The notes below the pieces were generated by a model. The model made no database searches. It was not told where the DNA came from and was given only the letters and a program-made list of their open reading frames with translations. This document shows positions 1-10,722 of a stretch of 64,000 bases of DNA, piece after piece. The stretch spans positions 14,286,443 to 14,350,442 of the forward strand of contig OY829538.1 in NCBI GenBank assembly GCA_963691705.1. The letters are read 5' to 3'. Every line of letters starts with the position of its first letter. Position 1 is the stretch's first letter. Source of the stretch: Viola odorata. Taxonomy: Eukaryota > Streptophyta > Magnoliopsida > Malpighiales > Violaceae. The position numbers and the translations under genes were made by a program.

Positions 1-1129
1 CTTGCATGTGTATATGAAAAGACGCAGCTGGGTAGTAGTCACTTTCCACAGTCCAATAATGCAACCAATTTAATAGATTGGGCTCATGCTCATTATTGTT
101 ATCAGTAGCTAGTGGGGTAAGTTGGGTAGATTTGCAATTATTTTAAATGTAAATACTGTTTTACCTTTATGTAAATTACTTAAACTCATTTTTCAGAAAA
201 AAATGTGACTTTTCATTTAACTTAGTTAGAAATTATTAATTTTAAAATTAATTGCTAAAATATAAAAATTAACTTGACATTTAGTAATTATAATATAGTA
301 ATGCAATGTGTAACCTAAAACATAATAGAAAACTAGAAATAAATCATCTTTGGTTTGAAATAAACAAAAAAACATGGAAAATATATATAAAACTTTAGAT
401 TCAATTTTGAAGCCATATAGAGATTAATTATTTTTTCAATAAAAACGGTTGGTATTTGCTTAATTTTATTATGAATGTCCAATAAATTCGAACTAGATCC
501 AATGATTGGATTAAAAGTTATATGATTATTTAAAGTTTGAAGTTAAAAAAGATTAATTACGGAACTTTACAGATTAATTACGAAACTAACACCTAAATCC
601 GGGGTATTGTTATTTTTGCACTGCACTTTGATATCTGGAATATCAAACCAAATTCGTCTAGTTGATTTCGTTTTTTTTTCTTTTAGATTTTAGCATTGAA
701 TAAATCATATACTTTGATTAATGAAGAAATGAACAGGGGCAGTTGGCAGAGAAAAAATCAAGAACAAAATTTTCTAATTTGGTAGTTGATCGTGAATGAG
801 TTGGTTGAAAAATATTTTCATTTGTTAAAAGTAATTTAATTTCCTTTTTTTTCACTAATGTATAAAATTACATACATTAATGAGGTGGTGTTTCTTAAAT
901 TGGTGTCATATCCATAAACCTACGTGATGAGCTAAGTTCGTGCAACTACAATCGACCTAATTATAAAAGCAGGTATCTACCAAATTGCATATCTCGAGCC
1001 AATGTATCAAATGACGATTACAATTTCTTTAAACATAAGAATAAAAAAAAAAGATGTTTTATTAAATGGAAAATACTAGAAAATCTTAAGTATATCGAGG
1101 TATCTATTTATAAAACAAATTGATATATA
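1..1129. other. AT-rich intergenic flank
   Basis: No coding region, RNA gene or clear element is seen here. The stretch is AT-rich with many short A and T runs. The one notable item is a 28-bp sequence at 993-1020 that recurs inside the neighbouring hAT element at 1144-1171. Confidence 0.6.
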
Positions 1130-1171
1130 CAGGGACGGAGGTTCTCGAGCCAATGTATCAAATGACGATTA
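993..1171 (+). repeat. 28-bp direct repeat shared by flank and hAT terminus
   Basis: Positions 993-1020 and 1144-1171 are identical over 28 bp, starting CTCGAGCCAATG and ending GACGATTA. The first copy lies outside the hAT element and the second begins about 14 bp inside its left end. The copy inside looks like DNA copied from the flank. Confidence 0.85.
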
Positions 1172-2228
1172 AAATTGTCTTCTTATTCAGGAATTATTTT
1201 CAGGGGGGGCGGAGGTTCGGGGGCAGCGCCCCCGAATTTTTTTTTTTAGTATTTTAAAGAGAAAACAAGCGAGCTGAACGAAAAATTGAACATAAATTTA
1301 AATAAACTTAACAAAAAGATAAATAAGAAGACAATATAGAAAAAAATTAATTATACATTAGAATTCATATAACATACATACTTCTTACAATTGTTCTCTA
1401 CGAGTTTTCATTTTTTTAAATCTTTGTATGATTCTCTCATTCTCTACACTATCAAAAATATCTTTTTCAACAAAAGTAATCAAACAATCATTTAATATAT
1501 CATCTCCTATACGGTTACGCAGTCGATTCTTCATGGTGGCCCAGCCCAACCCACACCATCGATTTAAATATATTTCTGATAAGAATCAATTTCTCATAAA
1601 CATGTAGAATTATGGTATTTATGTTTTTCAACCACTAAAACACACCGTGCATTTTAACACCCAACAGTGAACATTTTACTTGCGAAAACTTAATGTCATT
1701 GTAAAAGAATAAGGTATTACTAGTAGGGGATACAGAAAGAACTGCCTTTTCTTACATTCTACGACACAACTTCGAAACTGGAACATGAATCGAATATGCA
1801 TTCGGTATGCATTTGATAAAGACACTTTTTCTAGAGGTGGACGGAAAGAAAAGAGGATCAAAATTGTAGGTTATATACTTGTTTTCGGAGAGCTGACCGG
1901 ACATCATTGCTTGGGGATCGGAAACTGGTCGTCTTATTTTTATGCTTTCTTCTCGCTGCCGTATCCTTCCGATTCAGAATCTTCTCATAGCAACTTAGTT
2001 AGATCTTACTAAACATTCCTGCGGTACTCCGAAATCTTTCTTCGAGTAATTATGTTGTTGTCTCCAAGGATCATTGTGCAACTTGTAGTGTAGAACCTTA
2101 GGAACACAACAGGAAAAACCTAAGCATAGTTAGTGATTTGGGCTGGGCTATATACTAAAAAAAAATATCCCATTAGCCCAGGGTGGGCATCAGCCCACGG
2201 TAGCCCCCCTGGATCCGATCCGTCCCTG
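1130..2228 (-). mobile_element. hAT-family DNA transposon, internally deleted
   Basis: The element starts CAGGGACGGA and ends TCCGTCCCTG, giving a perfect 10-bp terminal inverted repeat. It is flanked by identical 8-bp target duplications, GATATATA, at 1122-1129 and 2229-2236; eight bases is the hAT signature. About 1.1 kb remains, with only the last part of a transposase on the minus strand, so it cannot move by itself. A second terminus-like sequence (CAGGGGGGGCGGAGG) begins at 1201. The right end lies about 400 bp upstream of the cyclotide start codon and about 290 bp upstream of its TATA box, so the element could influence that promoter; this is inference. Confidence 0.9.
1385..1534 (-). 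pseudogene. hAT transposase C-terminal remnant
   Basis: An open minus-strand stretch of 49 codons ends in TAA at 1385-1387. It reads like the end of a plant hAT (ZMYM1/TTF-type) transposase: a short helix with RLRNRIGDDILNDCL, then FVEKDIF, then a basic end with MKTRREQL. This corresponds to the tail of the hAT dimerisation region. The reading frame continues a few codons upstream of the internal Met at 1534 before it becomes unrecognisable. The DNA-binding and catalytic parts are absent. This is a relic that supports the family call for the surrounding element and has no expected activity. Confidence 0.8.
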
Positions 2229-2626
2229 GATATATAGTAATAATTAGATTATATTTCACTGTAACATAATATGAAGAGAATAAACTTTAAATATTTCTTA
2301 TCATATTTGTTTAATGTGTCAATTTTTTATACGTAGAGATGTAGATACCTCCCCATATACGTAAGATTTTTCCAACAAAACGGTCACTATCACTCATCTT
2401 TTCGGTAGGTGAATTTTAAGAAGCATGTGACATTTAATGAGTTATAATATTGAACCATTTTGTAATTATAAATTAAGAAAAGATTTAAAGAAAAGGAAGA
2501 GTAGGTGGGTAATAGTGCTATAAATAGAGATTGTGGGAGGGTGTTTTAAGCACACTCACAGCTTAATTCTCACTTTCAAGTTGAGAAAAAGAAAATAAGC
2601 AAACCTATTTTCATAATTTATAAGCC
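2229..2626 (+). promoter_or_regulatory. Cyclotide gene promoter and 5' UTR
   Basis: A TATA box, TATAAATAG, sits at 2519-2527, which places transcription start near 2550-2560 and gives a 5' UTR of about 70 bases ending in an A-rich leader before the ATG at 2627. The region between the hAT target duplication and the TATA box is AT-rich. The promoter is short because the hAT element ends only about 290 bp upstream of the TATA box. Confidence 0.7.
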
Positions 2627-2983
2627 ATGAAGATGAAGAATATGGTTGTTGGGCTTTTGCTCATTGCTGCCTTTGCTCTTCCAGCCCTTGCAACAAGCTT
2701 TGAGAAAGATTTCATCACACATGAAACCGTCCAGGCAATTCTTAAGAAGGTCGGTCCCAATTCAAACGGGATGCTAGATGAGAAAACCATCAGTGCTCTC
2801 ATTGGCAAAACCATCATCTCCAACCCAGTTCTTGAAGAGGCACTCCTCAAGCACTCCAACAGTATCAATGCTCTCGGTGGCACCTTTCCATGCGGTGAAA
2901 GTTGTGTCTGGATTCCTTGCATTTCCTCCGTTATTGGGTGTTCTTGCAAGAGCAAAGTTTGGTACAAGAACTCTCTTGCTTAA
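2627..2983 (+). CDS. Cyclotide precursor with Cys VI replaced by Trp
   Basis: This 118-residue precursor is intron-free. Residues 1-22 form an ER signal peptide (hydrophobic, ending in ALA). A pro-region and N-terminal repeat follow, with the helical NPVLEEALL stretch at about residues 66-74. One cyclotide domain runs from about residue 85 to Asn115, and the tail is Ser-Leu-Ala. In the family, an asparaginyl endopeptidase cuts after the conserved Asn and joins it to the first Gly, making a cyclic plant-defence peptide that binds membranes. Loop 1 keeps Gly-Glu-Ser (Glu91), and the CVWIPC core marks the bracelet subtype. Five cysteines are present, at residues 89, 93, 98, 105 and 107. Residue 112, the normal Cys VI site, is Trp (TGG, 2960-2962). 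The III-VI disulfide therefore cannot form and Cys98 is left unpaired. Everything else looks functional, so this may be a recent loss, a variant peptide or a sequencing error. Confidence 0.95.
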   Translation: MKMKNMVVGLLLIAAFALPALATSFEKDFITHETVQAILKKVGPNSNGMLDEKTISALIGKTIISNPVLEEALLKHSNSINALGGTFPCGESCVWIPCISSVIGCSCKSKVWYKNSLA

Positions 2984-3201
2984 AAAAGAGTATTGTTGAT
3001 TATGCAAACATGATGAGCTAGTCCGATCGATGTGGAGCATGTTTCAAATTTGTGTGTGTTTCTTGCGTTTTCATTTCCCTTAATTTGTATGTCTTGAGGA
3101 AGCTATATGCATGCACATGTATGGTTGCAAAATACCATAGTTTAAGTGCTAGCTATCATATATTTGATTCCATATCTCCTACGTGTATCATCACTTAGTT
3201 G

Positions 3202-3207
3202 AATAAA
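3202..3207 (+). terminator. Poly(A) signal of the cyclotide gene
   Basis: A canonical AATAAA lies 219 bp after the stop codon, in an AT-rich 3' region with T-rich stretches upstream. It is the first clear polyadenylation hexamer downstream of the gene on this strand. Confidence 0.55.
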
Positions 3208-3340
3208 AATGGCCATCGTACATGTGTGGTTTGATGTCTCCTCTTAAGTTTGTGTGTCTTTAAAAGCCATTACACAAAATACGAAAACCTTCATGGTTTC
3301 ATAACGGATCTATAACAAAAAAATAACTAAAAAAAGTCAT

Positions 3341-3490
3341 AATTAATAAAAATATTATAAATTTATAAACTCTTATAATTTAATGTTCCAATTTTATCTC
3401 AAGTTTTCGTGTCGTGGTTATCAATAAAAATATTATAACATTCAAAACTTCTATAATTTTACGTTCCGATTTTACCTCAACTTTTTATGT
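3341..3490. repeat. Two-copy tandem repeat, about 83 bp
   Basis: The segment starting AATAAAAATATTATAA at about 3341 is followed by a diverged copy from about 3424. Both contain a TTCCAATTTTATCTCAA / TTCCGATTTTACCTCAA block. It is AT-rich and noncoding. Confidence 0.6.
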
Positions 3491-4457
3491 TAAGGTAAAC
3501 TTTTGAGTTTGACAATCTTACCAGCAAACAAACTCTTTTTTCCCTAAGCTGCACAAATCCATATGCATATTGTAGATACCCTAGTGTTATATTTATGTTA
3601 ATCCTTTAACTCTTAACCATTTACCCAGAAAAATAATACATGTAATTAAGCTATATAACATGGTTGGTGTTGTTTTGCTGGAGAATGACGCGGCTTGTTG
3701 CGTCTACGGAAAATAATAATAATAAATTGATAGATAACAAAGTCACATCAGTATAAGGGATTCAACATATATATTAGGTTTTAATTAGGACCAAACGGTT
3801 TAAAAGGTCATTAGCCTCATTAAGTACAATATATGAATCTAATGAAAAATAAGTGTATGAGCGTATTCGTATATATATGTATGAGTTCTTAATAACTTGC
3901 TTATCAGGGGTATGAGGAACGAGTGATCGAAAGAGGGCTACAACTCGACTGTCGGTGTACTTGCAATGTACTGGGGTTGGTCCTGGTATAGAAGCTCCGA
4001 CGAATAAGTAAGTAGAGATATGAATAATCGAGTATGTGAGTAGCTAACGTTTGTATATGCGTACCTTTATGCTATATACTTAATATTTATAGTGTTTGTG
4101 AACACTTATCGTTTACGAAATATAATTATCTCCTTTAATGAGGTAATCTCTAGTAGTTAAAAAGATACTATCAATTAAGATTCGGCTCATTGAGCAAATT
4201 ACTTCCTTGATTTTTGGGATACACACTAATATGTCGCTAGATCTTGCTGGATGATTTGATGACTACTGTTCTTACTAGACCGTTCTGTATGGATTAATAA
4301 ATAGCTTGCCAATCACAGTCCCAAAAGATTTTTAAAAAATCGGTGCTTCAACATTTCAAACTGTTGCATGTAGATTCACTGTAAATTTATCCAATTTATG
4401 AATGAGGAACGAGATATGTTCCTTACTGATCATTTTTTGCTGCTTTCACTTCTGTAG
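3491..4457. other. Intergenic, nothing recognised
   Basis: AT-rich sequence with no supported gene, repeat family or RNA. Confidence 0.5.
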
Positions 4458-4538
4458 GAAGTTGAGGAGATAATGAAGGGACTTTCTCCAATAATGTTTG
4501 AGGATTTTGTTAAATCATTCCAGATAGACTTAAAAGAG
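4458..4538 (+). pseudogene. Exon-like fragment of an unrecognised gene
   Basis: An 81-bp open stretch (27 codons, phase 0 at both ends) is bounded by a good acceptor (CTTCTGTAG at 4449-4457) and a GT donor after GAG at 4538. The encoded peptide, beginning EVEEIMKGLSPIMFEDFVKS, looks like real protein and not chance. I do not recognise the family. Downstream pieces (see 4840-5500) are decayed and interrupted, so the locus is probably a relic. Confidence 0.45.
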
Positions 4539-4687
4539 GTATTTCTCTTTTCATTGTAGCTTTATAGTTTTGCATTTGAGGATAGTACATCTTTTTTGTC
4601 CTTTCGTTAATCTGTAAGAGATTACATATGAATATGACATTAACGACTCTGCTCTAGTATATTAGGCTTCACTTTTACCATGTATCA

Positions 4688-4848
4688 TTGGAGAAGATTT
4701 TTACTGTAGAGAAACTACACTGTGCTTGGGTTACAGAAAAACAAGGCTTTTCCATCTAAAATATCTCCTAAAGAGTTCAAAATCAAATATTTAGTTAATA
4801 CATACAACAAAACTGTGCTTTTGGAGAAGATTTTTATTGTAGAGAAAC
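4688..4848 (+). repeat. 28-bp direct repeats flanking a 105-bp segment
   Basis: TTGGAGAAGATTTTTA(C/T)TGTAGAGAAAC occurs at 4688-4715 and 4821-4848 with one mismatch. The 105 bp between them is one arm of an inverted repeat whose other arm lies at 6297-6400. The arrangement suggests a local duplication or an insertion with an unusually long target duplication. Confidence 0.75.
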
Positions 4849-5503
4849 CATTATTGCCTTCATTTATGCTGCAAATCCTCGAGCCGATGTTGTCTTTGAT
4901 TTCTCCAGCAAATCCTACTGGGACCTGACATAATCCGGTTGCACAAACTCATTAATTTGCAATGCTTAGGTTATGCATGCGCCTTTGTTTCTGTATTTTA
5001 GGTAAAAAGTTTGGAACTAAAACCGTAATCCTTGCAAGTTTTTTCAAAGAGTATCAGAGCTACAAGCTCGTTGGTGTATTAGTACATAACCACTGCATGG
5101 CTATATATTGTTACTGCATCTGGGTGCTGATTGATCCTTTCCATGGGAAATATTTGCTTCCTCTAACCAGTGTGAAATTTCCTTTTGGTAAATTCTTCAG
5201 GACGGTCCATTGCCTCACAATGACAAATTGCGATACCAACCATTAGACGTATGTGCTGCTCCTCTCCACCGATGAAAGGACCTTGGAATATCAACCCTTA
5301 AGCCATCAGCATCACTCAATTGATGTGTAAGCTTTTTGGATTTTCAAACGGCGAATTTGGTGTTTGACATTCAAATTTTGTTGATCGCATTGGCCAGAAA
5401 AGGTATGTCTGTGGCAAGGATGTTAAAACCAGCTGACCTAATGCAGTATCCGAAGCCTACGAGCTGCCCATTATTCTTGAAGGGCCGACTAACTGTAGTT
5501 TGG
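4840..5503 (+). pseudogene. Decayed exon-like fragments of an unrecognised gene
   Basis: Several short open pieces look coding but do not join. About 4846-4930 gives a peptide containing YAANPRADVVFDFSSKSYW and then stops. About 5005-5060 and 5200-5250 give GKKFGTKTVILASFF and GPLPHNDKLRYQPLD. About 5336-5470 gives LVFDIQILLIALARKG and a further open stretch. Frames change between pieces and stops intervene. I do not recognise the protein. The pieces could belong to the same former gene as 4458-4538. Confidence 0.3.
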
Positions 5504-6193
5504 TTTTTTTTTTTTTTAATAAGCTGATAGAATTTTATTATGCCATAGGGAAAATGACATCAAGGAAAAGAATATAAAACCAGCAGAAACAGCAGAGGCA
5601 GAGCCTTAGCTGAAATTGCTCAGCAAAAACGAACCCAGATACTAATTCTTGACAGCAAGGAAAAGAAAAAGCAAACAGCAGAAGCAGCAGAGGAAAACCT
5701 TAGCTGAAACTGCTCACCAAAAACGAAACCAGATTACCCCACAGACAAGAAACACACACTGCCCACTGACATCTGCTCAACCCCACCGGTACAGCCAACC
5801 TGAAGATTGCATCATCAGATCAGCCGAGTAAGGGAAGCTAGAATCATTACTGAGAATCCAGTGCTGTCAATGCCCAAAAGCTGCGTTCATAGCTCGCTGA
5901 TGACATGGACCAATCTGACGGAAAATGATCGCGTTTCGTTGCAGCCATATCGCCCACAGCACTGCTGCTAGGAAGATCTGCCACAACTCCTTAACAGCCT
6001 TAACCCGAACAGCCATAAGAGAAGGCCACATGTCCCATACCTCCTCTATTTTCCGAGGTCTTGCCCAACATACACCGGCCCAAACAGAAATATGATTCCA
6101 TACCAGGTCTTGCACTTTGATCCCGTTACCTCTTGGTCGTTTCACCTCTAGAAAGTTTGGCCGTCGGGCGAAAACCAACATGATTTGAGCCAA
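5504..6193 (-). pseudogene. 5'-truncated LINE, 3' end with poly(A) tail
   Basis: On the minus strand, 5867-6193 encodes about 108 residues with the pattern found at the C-terminus of plant non-LTR retrotransposons, after the reverse transcriptase: KELWQIFLAAVLWAIWLQRN followed by AIIFRQ. The rest of the reverse transcriptase and the endonuclease are missing, as expected for 5' truncation during target-primed reverse transcription. A run of 14 T at 5504-5517 is the poly(A) tail on the minus strand and marks the 3' end. No target-site duplication was identified by eye. The 3' untranslated part contains a tandem duplication (5562-5734). Confidence 0.75.
5562..5734. repeat. Tandem duplication in LINE 3' region
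   Basis: Units at 5562-5640 and 5657-5734 are similar. Both run AAGGAAAAGAA... AGCAGAGG ... CCTTAGCTGAAA ... CAAAAACGAA, with a period of about 95 bp. Confidence 0.75.
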
Positions 6194-6400
6194 TCCTCAG
6201 GAAAACATAGGGTAGGAGATGATACAATGAACCACATTTCCCGAGTCAAGATTCACAACTTCAGGCTTCTACAAGCTGATTGAGTTATTAATCCACAAGC
6301 ACAGTTTTGTTGTATGTATTAAATAAATATTTGATTTTGAACTTATTCTTTAAGAAATATTTTAGATGGAAAAGCATTGTTTGTTACCCAAACACAGTGT

Positions 6401-7966
6401 TCTAGCCCTTAACTTCGTCTTGAAATAGGAATAAATGGGCTTTTCGAATAAATTTTACAAATATTTTATATGTTAAAATTTGAATGGTATGTTAAGAATA
6501 AATGGTTGTAAAATTTTAAAATAAAGCTGACACTAAAAAAAATAAAAATATTGAACAAAAATAGACACAAATTTTCAATTTTAAAGTTTAACGTTACACT
6601 AAAATGGTTATAAATTAGATTTTTGGTGCATAATTTTCTTAGTTGTTTTGGCTCTTTAATTGAAGATACCTAAAAAGAAGGAAGAAACCAATAGAAGTGT
6701 AAAATAAGTGAATTTATCTAGTTGAGGGATGATTGATTGCGAAAGGAGTGAAACCTCATTTTTCACCTGACCTATTTCTTGCTAAATTGTTGCAAGTCTT
6801 CTAGCCATATTCATAAAAGTGTTGTTGAAATACGATACTATTTTAAATTATTAAGTGCATGCTATTTTGTTCTAAAAAATATATATAATGCATTGCATTA
6901 ACTAAATCTAAAATAGCATTGATGTTTGTTTGAATTGTTTCTATTTAGTTTCTTCCATGAACTTATTGGAAAAAATAATGATGTTGCAAAATTGATTATT
7001 GCTCAAAGTTCACAGCCAAACTTATGGAGGGTGTTTTTTTTAGAGTATTTAGACACAAAATGCGATACAAAATATTTTCTAACAAATTTACTGTGTAAAT
7101 TTGGAAGAAAAAAACTAGAATTTAACATGTAGAAGCAAAAACTTCAAGCTATTTTAACTGCTGGATATAATAAGGTGCTAGTATCCTTAATTCACCGGTT
7201 TAATTTTTTTTCTTTTTAACAAAAAAAACGTTTTTGTCTATTTTTTTCCCTAAACGTCACACTTTAAGTCCTTATGTTTGCACAAAAATTTAGAATTGGT
7301 CTCTTGCATAATTGGATAAAACTACACTAGTCCAATCTATTTAATTAAATATTTATAATTTCTGAAAATTAAGGACATGTTTTTATTAAGACATGAAGAG
7401 GGGAGGAAAGAAGGCAACAATTCAGGCATTACACAATAAACATCTTTTTGAAATCTTCCGAAACTAAAATCTATTTAATAAAGTGATTAAACTAATTTTG
7501 ACCAACTAAGCAAATATGAGGAGTGCTTTCCGCGTAAAGACTAAATTTGTATAAACATAGAGACTATAATGAGCATTTAGCTCTCTTTTTTTCACATAAC
7601 ACATTAGATTTTATAAATCCTAATTATGAATTTTGAAAAAACAAATCTGAAATATACATAAATTTTACCTTTTTTTCAAACATTCTCAACCTTTACTTTA
7701 CCTATTCCCTTTGAAAATATGGCTCAGCTTGTAGAAAATCATTACCAAGATTTTGGTTGAGGAAGTCCCTCGGAAAGCAGCCATATCATTGAGTGAAAAT
7801 CTTGATGCTTTTTGGTAAAAACTCATGAGTAGTTAATCTCAGCAGCCAGTAACAACAACTGTGGTAAACACTAAAAACTACATTGAGTTCCATGTCCCCA
7901 AAAATGAAAATAGTAAAAGAAAAAGGGGAAATCGCTTGCGAACTCTTCGTAGCCAAATAAGTCAAG
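6401..7966. other. AT-rich intergenic, nothing recognised
   Basis: No gene, RNA or recognisable transposon is supported. Short open frames (for example 6926-7132) have no protein-like features beyond length. Confidence 0.5.
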
Positions 7967-8396
7967 TAGGGGTGTACATGGTCCGGTTTGGTCTGGTTTT
8001 TGGGCTAGAACCGGACCAAATAGGTAATTCACGGTTCTAATTGGGAAAGAATCGAATCGGACCAGAATGTTACGGTCCAGTCCGGTTCGGTTCTAAAATA
8101 TCCGGTTCTTAACGGACTGGTTCCGATTCCAGCCCGTTAATATTTTTTTAAAAATATATATAAAAAAAATTATTTTCTATTTCCCGATGGGCCAGATTTT
8201 CGGCCCACCAAACCCAAACACGCCTATTTCATCTCCAAAACCAAAAGCATAAAAATGCAGACAACAACTACCTTCCTTCTCTATTTCCCGATGGGCCAAA
8301 ACACACATATTTCATCCCCTTCATTTGGTCCAAGACATTAGCCAAAATTACAACAAAAAAATAGCAAGATGCAGCAAGGATTCGATCACAAATAGT

Positions 8397-8535
8397 AGCC
8401 AAAATTAAGCTGAAACCGCAGCCAAGAACAAACCAAAAATACAGCAAGTGAACATCAAGGAATTGGTCAAAACATTAGCCAAAAATTAAGCTAAAACCGC
8501 AGCCAAGAACAACAAAAATACAGCAAGCAAACATC
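8397..8535. repeat. Two-copy tandem repeat inside the hAT-like element
   Basis: Copies at 8397-8456 and 8477-8535 share AGCCAAAATTAAGCT, AAACCGCAGCCAAGAACAA and AATACAGCAAG, with a period of about 80 bp. Confidence 0.75.
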
Positions 8536-10722
8536 GAATGAGAAGGGCACAGATTGGCATATCTAACCCAACTTAATATCTCCAAATGGTATGATTCTTT
8601 GATAATAAGGATAATGAGGAAATAAGATCAATCCAACTTAACCTTCTTGCTTTATTCAACCCTAAACCCTAATAAATTAAAATAAGCAAAAACATAAAAA
8701 TTAAACCAATCCAATCCTTAGATTGATGGATTCACCGTTTGTGGTTATCTTGTTCTGAAGTGGAGAGGCCAGCGGCGATGAGAGACAGTGGCGATAGTGG
8801 CGATGGTGGCGATGGTGACCGGCGTGTAGATGAGAGATGAGAGGTTGAAGACCGGCAGCGACGATAGTGGCGATGGTGTTTTTAACAGTTATTGCAATTT
8901 TCAATCGATTTCCTTGAATAATGAATTTCCTTTCCTTGATTGTTTATTGTGGAACAAAACGCTAAATAGAGACATGGAGTTACAAATGAAGAGACACCGT
9001 TTTGTCTCTATTTTTTTTCAATTTCAAGGTTTTATTTTTAGTTATTTTATTAAAATAAAAAAATAAAAGGGAACAAATAAGGTTTTATTTTATATTTAAA
9101 ATAAAATATTGATATCTTAAATTTAAATCATAAAAATCCAAGACAAAGGTTCGGGGTCGTATTATGGACTCGGGAAGGTGTTAGGCACCCGAGTCACATC
9201 CGAAAATGGTTACCGGTTGATAAGAGAGGTGTTTAAAAGATGTTTGATAAAAATGCGTTTTAAAAGGGGGCCCTTAGAGGAATCGTCACTTTAGTCTTTT
9301 CCATGATCGGGACCATTTAGGAATAATTAATCATTGGACGGGGTTACCGTTTTAAAAATCGTTTCGGACAGGGTTACCATTTTCAAGACCGATCGATTAT
9401 TCCTGACCGTAGCGTGATGGGACTGAATTTTTCGTAAGACTGAATGAGCGCCCTCTTTTCATCATCGGGCCATGCATGATTAAATTAATTACTACGTGAT
9501 TCTATCATGGATAGCTTAATAGAGTACAGATTAAATGAGAGGTTTTGAAATGATAAACTGATGTGGGATCGAAGCCACCAAACACATGTAGTCAATATAA
9601 ACGGAATTTAAAACAAATGAGTACGGCATTTAAAGCGAGTTATTAAACAAGTTGTTCATGTGGGTTGATTTTAATTCTAGCAATTCTACATATCATGCAT
9701 ATGATTAATATTTACAGAAAGCTTTGAATAAATAAAAGGGAAAGAAAGGCGTACTTTCGAGCGAAGCTTAAATTTTAACCTTTGATTGCTTCCTTTTGCT
9801 TGGATTGATGTTGGTGATGAGAGGGTGTCAACCCGTGTGTTTTAAGGGTAAAAGGGTTGTGAATTCGTGTCCCTTTTTGAAGAGGCAGTGGCCTCTATTT
9901 ATAGGCCAAGATCGCGTGAGGCGGGAGACGCGGCGCTGCGCGTGGAGGAGGGAGAGCGTGTGCTGGCGGGGCTAGGGCGTCGTGGTGGCAGCTACGGCCG
10001 TTGGTGATGATGGTTGACGGGACAGGAAGCGACGGGAGCAAGCAGGTCGGTGGCTTGCTCCGTTGCTGCTCACTGCCACGGTGCATATGCACCATGCACC
10101 CTTAAATGGTGAACCGTTGATCTGGTTGACTTTCCTTGGTCAACCAGATCAACGGTGATGATCAATTGCCCCTTTAATTTTATTTAAATGGCCTCGAGCC
10201 ATTTTCGTGAACAAACGTTCTGAATTTTCGACCTGAAAGTGCCAGCGCGTAGAGAAAAATAAGACGAGTTTAACAGTCTACAACGAATGAAGAAATTTTT
10301 TCGTTTAACGTGTTTATTTTCTCGTTCGGAAACATGAAATGTTCGGACGAAAAATAAATGACGTTATGACGAAAACTACGCGAAACGAAATTGGTCGGCG
10401 TGAATGAAAAAAAGAGTAGGTAATAGTTGATGGAAGACATAACGCATTCGAGCTATTGTCCGAGCGAACTTACTCGGGTCCAATAAAAGCTCGAACAAAA
10501 ATAATAATAAAAACTAAAAATGCTAAAAAATGTGATAAAATACTAAAAATTCTAAATTTTATGTGATGACCTAAAACGAAAAAATAACTAGCAAATGACT
10601 AACGGATAATTAGAAATGTTATTTTTAAGACTGAAAAATAACAATAATAATAATGAAAATATGTGACGAAAAATTAAAAATGCGATTTCGAATGCTGACG
10701 ATGACAATGACGATTGATAAAA

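Larger units (their letters stand above)
4717..6400. repeat. 104-bp inverted repeat pair, 4717-4820 and 6297-6400
   Basis: The reverse complement of 6297-6400 matches 4717-4820 closely by eye over about 104 bp, with some mismatches and small indels. Both contain GCTTTTCCATCTAAAATAT and end in ACAAAACTGTGCTT. The arms enclose decayed exon-like DNA and a LINE fragment. They may be two copies of one MITE in opposite orientation; no clear terminal repeat or target duplication was found at the arms themselves. Confidence 0.75.

Noticed and set aside
1676..2012. Open frames on both strands inside the hAT element
   Set aside because: Short and overlapping, without transposase motifs; only the 1385-1534 remnant is recognisable.
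2611..2967. 118-codon antisense frame across the cyclotide gene
   Set aside because: It is a shadow of the real gene, which has a signal peptide, family motifs, TATA box and poly(A) signal on the + strand.
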